From assembly GCA_021464245.1 (NCBI GenBank), contig JADCRB010000068.1:9849248-9913247 (forward strand): DNA of 64,000 bases, written 5' to 3'. The position numbers and the translations under genes were made by a program. This document shows, piece after piece, positions 44,991 to 56,502 of this stretch. Source of the DNA: Carallia brachiata (lineage: Eukaryota; Streptophyta; Magnoliopsida; Malpighiales; Rhizophoraceae). Under the pieces are notes generated by a model. That model did no database searches. It had not been told where the DNA came from and saw nothing but the letters and a program-made list of their open reading frames with translations. Positions within the stretch are counted from its first letter, which is position 1. Every line of letters begins with the position of its first letter.

Positions 44991-46182
44991 AAAGGAAAGG
45001 AAAGGAATTTTTTTTGCAATATAAAAAAATTTGAATAGAAAAAATTTGAAATAAAAAGAGAATTTGAATAAAAAAGAAAAAGAATTGGATTAAAAAAAAG
45101 AATTTGATAAAGAATTTGATGACAAAAAGAATTTGGTATAAGAGATTAATTGAAACATAATGAAATTGGAAATTCGAAAGGACAATTTTGGACAAGTTTA
45201 GGGAATTAACTATATATATATTTACATGTCTTATATGACCTTTTTGTTCATTAAGAGACATTCTTATAGCTAAACCTTACACTTTTATTAAAGATTTTAA
45301 AATTTAATATTGAGAAGGCATGCATGAGATTATAAAAATAAAAAAACTGCCTTATCGTATACTTTATAATCTAATGAGTTTTATTGAAAAAAAGAAATTT
45401 ATTTGCCCCGTTTGGGAAGAAACTTTACTTACACAACCAAAAAAGCATAGAAGTCTATGGTCAATAGGATATAATATTATCTTCAATAATATTCCTCTAT
45501 CTTTCAATGACCATAAGGTCCAAAACAAGTTAAAAAAAAAAGCAATATATTGGAGATAATAAACACTTAAAACTAAAGAAAAAGGCTTTAAAATTTGTCA
45601 ATGACAAATCAAAACAAAGAAAAAGCAAGAAAGCTCCAACATTTACTTCACATACAATACAAACTGCTAGAGAGGAGAGGAAGGTCATATATGCATACAC
45701 AGCCACCCTATCTCTTTCATTCTCTCATTCTCTCCCCAACCATTTCACCTTCCTCTTTTTCACAGCCATTTATTAGATTCCTCTAAATGGTCTTTTCTCT
45801 TCTCCATTGGATTGTACAGATTCCCAGCTGAAAATACCAATCAATATCTTCTCATTTCTTGTTGATTTTCTCTCTCTTTTTGGTGTTTTCTCTATTTTTC
45901 TCTTCAACTGCTAAGACATAGACTTTTCTGGGTTTGTTTGCTTTTGGTCTCCTTTTTTTTTGCAACCTCTGTTTCTGGGTTTGTTGCAAAAAAGGCTCAT
46001 ACACCGAGTAGCTTATAGCCATACAAGGCTTCAATAACCCACAAAGTTAAAAATAAATTATAAATTTTTAAACTTTTTTCACTTGAATATTTTTTTTTTT
46101 TGGTAAATTCAGTTTTTTTTCCTACTCTTTTTGTGAATTCTCCTTGAATTTTTATTCTTCTTCAACTAAGGAAAAGAGAGAC
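44991..46182 (+). promoter_or_regulatory. Upstream region and leader of the GATA gene
   Basis: A purine repeat (GAAAGGAAAGGAAAGGAA) lies near 44,990-45,008, followed by AT-rich DNA. From about 45,690 to 46,140 the sequence becomes pyrimidine-rich (TCTCTCATTCTCTCC, TTGATTTTCTCTCTC), typical of a plant 5'UTR. The ATG is at 46183. Confidence 0.4.
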
Positions 46183-49100
46183 ATGGGCAAGCAAGGGCCT
46201 TGCTATCACTGTGGAGTTACAAGTGAGTTCTTGTGTCTCCATTTTTTTTTTTTCCTATTCTCAAATACATATGAATTAACAAAATTTGGATTCCTCATTC
46301 AATTTACCTTTTCTCAATCAAATATTGTTTCTTAAGTGATCTTTGTATGCTTAGAAAAATCATCCATTGAAGAGAATGAATGCCTACACCCAGCATGGAA
46401 GAGATTGCTGGAGAAAGAAAATTTCCTGCACAAAGATGATGGATTGAGATTATATTGCTTTTGTGATTGCTATGTGGTTCAATACTGATTTTGGGTCATT
46501 GATTCTTTTGTTTCTTTGAACACATGAGTTATGAATTTGATATTTGTGAGTTTATTATTGAATCCACAGACTTTTAATTGAGAACCTTGTTGGTATTTGC
46601 CTTCTTTGACCTTGTAGCAAGAAGCTTGAACCTTCTTCATCGGTACAATAAAGTTTGAAGTCAGCTTTATACTTCCAAAGACTTGTAATTTAGACCCTTA
46701 TTGGTATTTGCCTTCTTGGACCTTATAGCAAGAAGCTTGAACCTTCTTCATCAGTACAATAGAGTTTGAAGTCAGCTTTATACTAGGCAGTCACACAGAC
46801 CATATTTGATTAGTTGGGATCTCTCATGTTTCCAAATGAGAATGCAATGGACCCCATGTATGAAGTCCAATTGTTGTTCATCAGTTGTTCCTTTTAAACT
46901 TATCGATTCTATGGCATAGGTGTTCCCTTTTTGCGTTCCTTTGAGTCCCTCATAAAGTTGTGCATATTCTTTTCTATGGACTATGCTGAGGCAAACTTGG
47001 CTGCTGACGTGTTACTTTCTACGTTTGTAAAACATCTATTGCAGCTCATTGTTGCTTATAGAGGCTAATCACGCAATTCCTGCAATGATTGGAATTATTG
47101 CACACACTCTTGAATTCTCTTCAAACATTAAACCAATCACCAATGCACTTTGGAGCTTAGGTCAGAAATGTTTCTTGAATTTCCAATTATTTGGACTGTC
47201 AATGTTTATAATACTCAACTCAAGAAATGTGGTCACTTTGGCTTTGCACCTTGAAGTGCTCCTAAGTAGCTTAGTTCTTTGCTTCTTGCTGTGGTCGGTA
47301 CTAGCTAAATTTCTTTTAATTGCTCAAAAGAAATTTATTGCACAGACAACAAAAGCCTTATTTAGCTCATTAATGGTTAGGAAGGTTTCAACCTGAACAT
47401 TACGCTGTAATGTGCATGACCAGTGAAGTGGTGTGAGTTGGAATTAGAATAGCTGTTAGCAGAGATCCTTCACATGTTAGATATATATCCTCTTCCTGGA
47501 AAACACATTACTTTGGGAACTTCTCACATCTTTTCATATCCATTGTTGGTATCTGGTTAGGAGTTTTTAGTCTGATTACCTTTGGCGTGTCCCATCAACA
47601 ACACTTTTTGTCATCCACAAGATGCACTAACCTTTTGCTGAAACCTTTTTCATGGCATATGCATGTTGCAGTTTGGGATATCTGTTTCTTTTTGTTGATC
47701 TATTCTAATCACATTGCATCTTCTTTCATTCTTTCACATAAAGATGTCAAAGTATATAATTTTACTTACAATAGACATTGCTTGGTATAGGCACACCTCT
47801 TTGGCGCAATGGACCTCCTGAGAAGCCAGTACTGTGTAATGCTTGTGGATCCAGATGGAGGACAAAGGGAACATTGGCAAACTATACCCCACTTCATTCC
47901 CGGGCAGACCCTAATGATTATGAGGATAATAGGGTCTCCAGAGTGAAGAGCATATCCATAAACAAGAACAAAGGACTGAAGCTGATTAAAAGAAAACCGA
48001 ATCATGATAATGAAGTGGTTGCTCCTCCTGATTACAACCAGGGTTATCGAAATACTTTAGATGAAGATATCAGCAATAGATCAAGTTCTGGTTCAGCTAT
48101 ATCCAATTCTGAAAGCTGTGTGCAATTTGGCAGTGCAGATGCAAGTGAGTTGACAGGTCGGATACTCACCAAGTTAATCTTCTTTCCCCTGTTTACATTG
48201 AACAAAAGAGAGCAAATTGAGCGGGAGTGCTAGTTGACTGTCTATGAAATATAATGGATAATCTCCAAGCTATGGTCCATATTCCAACTTATGCTCTGTC
48301 CTTGAACTAAGAAATTCAATAATTCCCAAAACAGTTCCAAAAAAGACCATTAAAAAAACCAAAGGTGAGCAATCTATATCTTACTTATGCCTGCAGCAGA
48401 ATATGCCTGTTATATGGAAGGGGAGTCTTGTGGTTTTGCAAATGAAGAAAAATGGCCTCCTTGTTTCTAGGGTTCTAGTGTGGAATGACTGCTATGCCTC
48501 TTTCATATTGATAATGTAGAATCTTAGTTGTCAACTCTTGTGATGTTGCTATTATGTGCTGAAGTTTGTCCACTCTCTAAAGCCAAATGGTTTTAGAGAT
48601 CTTAAAGCCTTAATGTTTTGCAAAGTCTTAAATACTAAAATACTAAATCAGAGGTCTAAAGTGTTAAATGTTTTATCTTTGACTATATTATGGAATTAAA
48701 ATTTTCTTACAATGCATTTTATCCGATAGATTTAGAAGTGATATGCTTAGGAGAAAATTCATCGTATTTTGATCTGGAAATTAAGCCTAATATGCTTGGT
48801 TCTTTTTTTTCCTCTTTCGCTTACTGAAATACAGAGGACCGCTACTTATTATTCAAAAGAGCACGCCAATGTTTTTTCTCTTCCTATGCTCAGGAATGCA
48901 TTTCTTAGCATTTGTCTGCCTCTCTATTCACAGGTTCAGGCCAATCAATTGTGTGGGACACAGTGGTACCTTCCAAGAAGAGGACCTGCATCAATTGTCC
49001 AAAGCCATCTCCAGTCGAGAAGCTTACAAAAGATCTTTACACTATATTACATGAACAACAGTCTTCATGCTTTTCTGAATCCTCTGAAAATGATTTGCTT

Positions 49101-51614
49101 TTTGAAAGTGAAACACCAATGGTTTCTGTGGAGATTGGACATGGAAGTGTACTTATTAGACATCCGAGCTCAATAGCTCGAGATGAGGAATCGGAAGCTA
49201 GCTCCCTTTCAGTGGAGAACAAACAATACCCAACAAATGAGGCTTATTCACATTCTATAAGGCATCATTTACATTATAAAAACAAGAGCATGAATAGAGC
49301 TTGCCCCATGATTGAAGAAGAAGAGAATATTATTGGACAAGGAGTGCAGCAGGAGCAGCTAAACAGGTGACTACACCCATGAATGGTTTCATCTTGCCAG
49401 GCCCTTTTTTTTTTCTGTTGGTCATTATGTATGTATAAGTAGAAACATTAGTGCCATATATGGTCTACATCAATGGTAGATTCTCCTTCGCAAGCATGTC
49501 CTAAATATTAAAATGCAGTGCATATTTAGATGGAGATATTTTTTTGGTTCCTCACGTCAATGAATTAGCCTCAAAAGGGTGCATAGATTGCCTTTGCTGC
49601 CCCTATCGGAATGATGAAATCTCTGGTGTTGAGGGACAAAAACTTAAATTGGTGACTGGGATGGATCATAATTTGCCTCTAGGATGAGTATTTTAAAGGC
49701 AATAGAATAGGCGTACGTTAGGGATTGTGTTAAATTTCGAAAGGAATCTATAAATTGTGTTTTGCCATTTTGGGTTCTGCTGTTTGGAATTTCAGGGACA
49801 GGTATCGGCTCGAGAAAGTACACGTCCTGGGAAATCATAACTCACTACTATGTAATGTGGATTTAAATGTAAGTCTCATTTTGTATGTGTTATGATAATT
49901 TCACGCAGCCATCATTCTAAATCTTGATGTTTTTGTCTTAATCTTTGTTGTGTGGAATGCCGTGGATCTTCATGATTTAGTAAATAGACAGTTGATGTCA
50001 ATGATAAAGCATTTTGCATGACCCAACACCAAGATTCTAATATTTGTTGTAAGATATTCTGATTGATATCCGCAAATATTCCTCTAGATTTCTTTCACAA
50101 GGCCCTTGGTACTTGAGTTTTAGGATATGTCAAGAGCCTTCTCTACTCTTTGTTCCTGTTATCATTGTATCATGATTCTCTGTGTATTTGTATAGGATGT
50201 TCTTAACTTTGAGGAGTTTGCAAGATGCTTGACAAATGAAGAGCAGCAGCAATTACAACAATATCTACCTCTGCTTGATATTGCCGAACTCCCGGACAGG
50301 TTAGTACTGTGGCACCGTGATTTGTTTTGGCTAGTCATGATGTGCAAGGATAATGATCATCATTACATTTCAGGTGAAGGTGTTGCGTATGCCATTATGT
50401 ACCCTTTTTGTGCTTTTGAAGATTGTTGATTTTCTTTATGAAAAAATGAAGCTCGTGATATTTAATCAATTTTCTCAGTTGTTAAGATTGCTTGCTGAAA
50501 CAAGGAAACATTTGGCTTTTCCATTGCATATTGTACGGCATTGGATTCATAGTTTCAAGCAGTTGATTCATAATTAAATTCCCTCTTCCATTTGCAGCCT
50601 CAAAAGCATGTTTGAAAGTCCTCAATTCAAGGAAGATATATCTTGCTATCAACAACTGCTGGCAGAGGGCATCTTTGATCTCTCCTTCTTAGGAGACAAT
50701 GCTGAAGACTGTAAGACCTTAAAAGGGCTTGCATTATCCCATTTTGCAAAAGCAAAATGGGTTGAGCATTACCATCGACTAAAGGTTTGGACTAAGTTTC
50801 TGAAGATTAGCAATATTGTTTCACGAGTATTCAATTCTTTGGATGGGCAAAGCCCAATTCTATTGGCACTTATAGCCTCTTTTCGGTTGCAGACATGTAA
50901 AAATGACACGGTAAAGTCTTCTGCTGCTAGGGGACCAAATGGTCCTACGCCAAGTAATTTAAGTGGCGTCAAGAGATCACGTGACCATCCAAGTCAAAAG
51001 TTTCCAGGTCAGCCAATGTTTTCTATTGCATTTTCCTTCTCTAGATGTGGTTAATTGTGGTTATTCATCTGGAGTTGCTAATATTTTTTGTCAAGGAATA
51101 GATTAAGTTTGGTAGGAAATGGGTGGGGATAATGAGCTGGAAGCTAGTTTAATAATTATGGACATAGCAAATGGACAACTAGTGCTCGTGGGTTGGGACC
51201 GGCGCGCACAGTTTTGCAATGTGCCCATAATCAAGTCATTTTATTTTGCAGCTGTTCTGTAAATTGAATTCAGGCGATTTTCAAAGGATTTAACTTCTTT
51301 TTCTTTCAGAAACAAGGACAGTGAAGAGCCCAAAAAGAATTGTCATGAATGCTACCTACGAAAACAAAGACCTCATTGACAATGATGGGTCTTGCTTCAG
51401 TCCAAGAAGCCTATTTGTGATGCCCCCTGACGGTAGCTCTCTTATGCTGGATTCTCTTCCTTCTGTAGATGAAAGTTCTGAACAGGATCTGCTGCTGGAC
51501 GTGCCATCTAATGGCTCATTTCCACAAGCAGAGCTTCTTCACCCAGCTGTAAATTTTGGTCAACAGCCGAGCACAAGCAGTAGCTCTACATACCCACATC
51601 TTGTCCATCCATAG
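46183..51614 (+). CDS. GATA26: GATA26/27-type transcription factor (GATA finger plus DEUBAD-like region)
   Basis: Seven coding exons: 46183-46222, 47791-48156, 48934-49366, 49796-49868, 50196-50299, 50598-51007, 51310-51614. All introns are GT..AG, phases join without error, and the product is 576 residues. The N-terminal zinc finger [20 protein letters not shown] ... [12 protein letters not shown] has Cys7, Cys10, Cys29 and Cys32, a CX2C-X18-CX2C type IV finger, split by intron 1 inside the finger. The middle is polar ([20 protein letters not shown]). From about residue 300 comes an ASXH/DEUBAD-like helical region ([53 protein letters not shown]). In Polycomb ASX proteins that domain activates a deubiquitinase; its role in plant GATA26/27 is not established. 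This is the only gene in the spacer between the inverted arms. Confidence 0.94.
46572..46790 (+). repeat. Tandem duplication of about 108 bp inside GATA intron 1
   Basis: Two adjacent units share TTGGTATTTGCCTTCTT, AGCAAGAAGCTTGAACCTTC and GTTTGAAGTCAGCTTTATAC in the same order, about 108-110 bases apart. They differ by a few substitutions, so the duplication is fairly recent. Confidence 0.85.
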
Positions 51615-53904
51615 CAGTGTGAAATCGATGTTTCCATAACCGTAGGGCTATGTAGGCATACCTTCCGCCCAATTCCATAACTAGTTGCTTTCGATGCCAA
51701 ATAACAAGTGAATGAAGTGTGACGGTTGCTAGTTTTTCCCTTTTTGTTAAAACTTTGGTATGCTAAGGGACAAATTTTGGTGGGTTTTTGTATAGGTTGA
51801 CAACATACTGTAATATATAGCTCATATGTGCATTAGATGCAAGTAACTCTAGTTTTTATATAACAAATTAACTTCTATGGCACCCTTGTATAAATCCTTT
51901 AAATGGCTTGCTTTAATACACAGCCAAAGGAGTCGAGGAATGGGTGTTTTTTTTTTTTTTTTCGATGAATGAGGGAAATATATTACTAGTACGTGTAGTA
52001 ATAACTAAATTTTCACTTGGTTGGAAAGAAAATTGAGAATCATAGAAGATATGAATTTGGATGTTTACAGCAAGTTATAGCTTTAAAAAATCTAGTATTT
52101 GGTCATCAGAAGGATATCTCTGGCTGACATTTGATTATTGAAAGGGGTATTCAACTATCATTTCTAACAACCACATAACTGTACGAGGTGCACTGTGTAG
52201 ACACGGGTAGGTAGGTAAGCGAAATTTAAGCAGTTAATTAAAGCATATATAGGTTTATATGTTTTTTATTTTTTAAATTTAATATAATTTTTAGAATTAA
52301 TAATTTAAATTGTTGTGTGCTAATTACGTTCCAACTTCTGTGTGTTCACGTAGATTTTCTGTTATTCTGTTATTGTAAATCATATTATCATAAAGGTTGC
52401 TTTGCTGTGTTTTTTATCCATCGAGTTATGATTATGCAGTAACTCAGTAAGTAGAATCTCTTACAGAATTTTGATCCTTGACATTTGTATCCTTGGCCAT
52501 GGCGGATTAGTGCCTTTCAAGTTTCCATAGATTTTATATTAGGGTGTTCGCGGGTCGATTAATCAATTTTGGAATATATTCAGCTTTAATTTGTCCAAAG
52601 TAGATTAGATAAACTTCTATTTACACCCAATCTACTATCCTACTCAATCCATCTAATTCAATCTGGATTGAATTGGATTGATTTTGACGAATTACATATA
52701 ATAAAATAATTTTTTTTAACAAGTAATTTAACTATGCACAAATTAATACAATTAATTGTTAATACACAATTTCTAAAAATGGTGTGCAAAAGGGGTTCAT
52801 TGAACTTTAGACAAATATACTAATGTGGAATGCAAACAACAAAGTGCTCAATTCAAATACAAATGCAAATTAGTTAGTGGAAATACAAGTTGTCAGTGTT
52901 CAATTCAATTAAAACTACAAATTAACTAGTATATTGATCAATTGTATTTTTTTTTTTCTAGAATTTCTTTATTGATGAAACCAAGTGGAAGTAATGTCGG
53001 ATCTTGGTCAAGGAAGAGGGACAATGACTTGGAAATGAAACGGATGATGAAGTAAGAACCAATTCAAACACACTGCCCGTATTGATAAAAATTGAAAACC
53101 AAGAGAAGAACAGACTCTAACAGGAAGATTGAAAGGGAAATGAATAATCTTGGCCAAAAATATTTCAAAATGCAAACCCACAAAATAGAATTTGGTCCCA
53201 ATGTCCCCGATGGATATATGGGGATAAAGAAAGGGAAAAAGAAAATATCATACACATGTACAGTAGCCTAATATTATGTATTGGCGAGACGGAGACAAAA
53301 GACTAAGAAATGGAGAAAATGTAGAACAAAACAACAATTGATGAGATAACCACAGGTACCGAATGTAGTTTATCTTAAAGAAATTGTGTTAGTTATTACT
53401 GTGTCTATATTTATAAAAAATAGTTATTCTAGTTCTCAATATATATATATATATATATATATAAAGACAGATTAAGTTGGATAGAAATGGATTTTAGAAT
53501 CCTCAATCCGCATTTAATCCGTTTTTAGTAAATTTTAAAATTTTAAAACTGTAACAAATCCAAACCCTTACATTTTTGACAGATGCGGGTTCGTGCGGGT
53601 CGGATTAGTCAATTTTTAACAGGTTGGTCGGTTTTTAAACAGTTCTACTATACCTATACCAACTGATTATCTTTTTTTTTTTGTTTTTCTCCGTCTGTAA
53701 CCTGAGTAACTAGGAGCCTCAATTTGGGCATATAAGAAGAGGGGGACGTAAATTAGACAGGAATTTGAATCCTCACCTGATGTGATAGGGAGACACTTCT
53801 CTCATTACTTACGATAATACCCACCCACAACTAATTATTATCTTTGAAAATATAACTATTAAGATAATTATTATCTTTAAAAATATAACTACTGAGATGA
53901 CCTC
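51615..53904. other. GATA 3' flank and right part of the spacer
   Basis: The first about 230 bases are 3'UTR. Beyond that is gene-free AT-rich DNA. Two similar words (GTTCGCGGGTCGATTAATCA near 52,548 and a GTTCGTGCGGGTCGGATTAG near 53,591) lie about 1 kb apart in the same orientation and may mark a decayed hAT-type element. An AT microsatellite lies at about 53,441-53,463. Confidence 0.35.
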
Positions 53905-54965
53905 CATATTCTATCTGTAAATATTCAATTAAACAACACAATGTTGTCATCTATATGCTTTTGCCACTGCAATAATCATTTTATCAAAGTATAAATGACG
54001 TGATGCTCTTTTGTTGGACAACGTGAATCAGCTGAAATGGCCTACATGCGATGGTGTCCAATAATGCGAAGAATGTTGCACTTTGCACAGATAAATCCAA
54101 TCCTATCTGATTCTTGTTGTCTTTGTCAGTTCCAATAATGCTGATTTTCATGAGAATATGGCTAAGGATGTAGATTTCTTATATATATATATACACACAA
54201 ACGAAAAAGACAATTGACCTTAATTTCGGATGTGAAAGCCTTATCTATGGTGGCGCAAAGCAGGAGCTGATCAATGCGTCGTGGTGGGCCAACAACAAAG
54301 CATGGCAACATACTTACTTTGCACAACTTGAATGACCAAAACCCATCATACCTATACCTCTCAAAGCATATCTCGCTTCTCAGTTAGGAAAACTTGGCTA
54401 GTCTGCTCTTAGCACAAGGTAATTGTTTCAATTAAAATTTGATGCTCTAGATTGAGGGGGAAAAAAAAAAAAGGTAAAGAGTACTTCCAACAAATCCTTC
54501 TCTAACAACTACCAGGTCAGCTTGGTTTTGATCCAAGGATTCAAGTTGATCTAAGGCTAGAGTATGGAAAATTGCAAACAATGATTCAATGGATGAAGGG
54601 GAAAAATAAAAAGGGTAGGGAAGAGTGATGGTATAGACAATAATAGTCTCACACAACACCCATTATGCCACAAAATCATCTTTTCTTATGCCCCTTGGCT
54701 AATTCAAAAATCTTTCCCAAGTGTACGGAGAGCCATCCATCAAAAGAACTAAGTACACCTATAATTTGCAGCTCCCAGGTTATGAAAACCACCCATTTCA
54801 TATTAGACTTTCAACGTAAGTGTTCCAAAACAAGCAAATTATGCCTTTTTAAACGCAGCAAACAAAAACACCGTGCCAAATACACGACAGACAAGTTCCA
54901 GCTCAAAATGTCCTACCTCCGTCATCATCCCCAGATTCTATCCCCACCATGGCTGCCAACAAGGT
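53905..54965. other. Inner end of arm B, 3' flank of gene X copy B
   Basis: Matches 35,999-36,975 in reverse complement in several blocks and contains no gene. It marks the inner boundary of the second arm. An AT run lies at about 54,181-54,193. Confidence 0.6.
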
Positions 54966-56502
54966 TCAAGGAAATGTCATGCCACGCATTTTTGCACAAT
55001 CAAGGATGCTTAATTTTTCTCATAGAGGATCACGACGACGCTCCCCCACAAGCATTCTAAGGACATCTACTAATGTAAGCTCCTTATAATTCGTTGATGA
55101 CTCGGCGCCATCACGCTCCACTCCCTTCCTTATTGCATTCCCCTTTCCGAGCAATGATGCTGGCAATGGACGTTTTCCTTTATCACCTTTCCCTAGTTCA
55201 TGAAGACGTGCACGACTAGGACCAACATAACTAAACTCGTCAATATCATCGGTCCTCTTTCTGGCTGCATTTTTGTCTCTGCTGTTATGTACTTCACTCG
55301 ATTCACTGTCCATTTTGGAATTTTTTATTCTTTCCTTTCTGTTCTCATTGTTCCCTGCACCTTCTTTCCTTTGTTGGAATCCAGATTCTAATACCTCAGT
55401 GGAAATTTCAAACTTTCTCTTGATGAAGCTTTCTCCACGACACACCCTGTTGCTGCCATGCATTTTGACCATTGTTGTTTCTTCACTTCGATGATTTTGT
55501 GGCAACTTTGAACCACGAGTCGACAAATCAATTACATCAACAGGTGCTCTATCAACGGATTCTTCCAAAACCCTTCCTGATTTCTCTGTTTCAGAATCTA
55601 AATCATTTCTCAAAGTCTCCATGTCCACGTTATTATCCAAATCTTTTGATTTTCCGATGGACTCAATTTACTCGTAGTTTTCACTGCGTTGTCAGCTTCA
55701 GCAGCTAAACTACCTCTTGGAGCCTTCAACTCCAAATTTTTATCCAAAACTTTTGATTCATTCAATGGAGATTTCAACTTCACCACAGTTTTCAATAATT
55801 TCTTCAACTTTTTCCCCCACAGGTGCCTAAACCACTTCCTGGAGTTTCAAATTCCAAATCTCTATCCGAAATTTTAGACTTTTTAACGGGAGATTCGCAA
55901 ACACCATCATTCAAAGTTAATTCCCTTTTCGAAACCCTAACTTCGGTTGATTCACAGTAAGTTACCTCGCTCTTGCGAGCTCGATTAACACCAGGAGATG
56001 AAATCATAACTGAATCAATTCCAATCCTCTCTGTCAATTCTGTCTCCAGAGAAAAACCTAGATCCGTATCCCTCCCCAAATCAACGGCTACCACTGAATC
56101 ATCCGTACAATCACCATCAAAGGCCTCGATTTCCTCGCCATTTCCAACGCCCTCAACTGAAACCAACTGTTCCTGTTGCAGCAGCTGCTCTTCCAAGGAG
56201 CCAGCCGGCGTAGAAACTTCCGGCGGCGTGTGGAAGACCTCAGTAGCGGTAGCATCACGGGGGGCATTATCGCCATTTTGCTGCTCCTCTAGATTTTCCG
56301 GTAGTGATAGCATCACAATTCCGGTGGAGGCACCGGGAATTTCACCGGAACAGTTGGCGAACAGGGGAGGCCCATCGTCATCATCCGGTGGCACAAAGCT
56401 GAAAGAGCAGCGACGCAAGCGCTCTTCTTCAGAAGATGAAATGTAGCAGAGCTCTGCGATTGAACGAAAAGGATCGCCGCCGTGCAGCTCTGAGATCTTC
56501 AT
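54966..56502 (-). pseudogene. Gene X, arm B copy: broken by three lesions different from arm A
   Basis: On the minus strand the frame starts MKISELHGGDPFRSIAELC at 56502 and runs 232 codons to GLGTCGGKS. There an A-run shift near 55,812 moves the frame. The second piece continues (KTVVKLKSPLNESKVLDKNL) until a base is lost near 55,650. The third piece (206 residues from 55,640) runs to the end region ELTLVDVLRMLVGERRRDP and meets a stop at 55,020-55,022. Homology goes on for another 55 bases to the ancestral stop (54,966-54,968). Neither the 11-base insertion nor the single-base deletion of arm A is present here. Family unrecognised, as for arm A. Confidence 0.75.

Noticed and set aside
44380..45261. 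87- and 181-residue minus frames
   Set aside because: They cross a compositional boundary between GC-rich debris and poly-T/A DNA, with no domain and no splice support.
47049..47396. 115-residue frame in GATA intron 1
   Set aside because: Hydrophobic but without conserved motif, and it lies within an intron whose ends are fixed by the split zinc finger.
55973..56446. 157-residue plus-strand frame
   Set aside because: Antisense of gene X copy B, repeated because of the duplication (the equivalent in arm A is also antisense).
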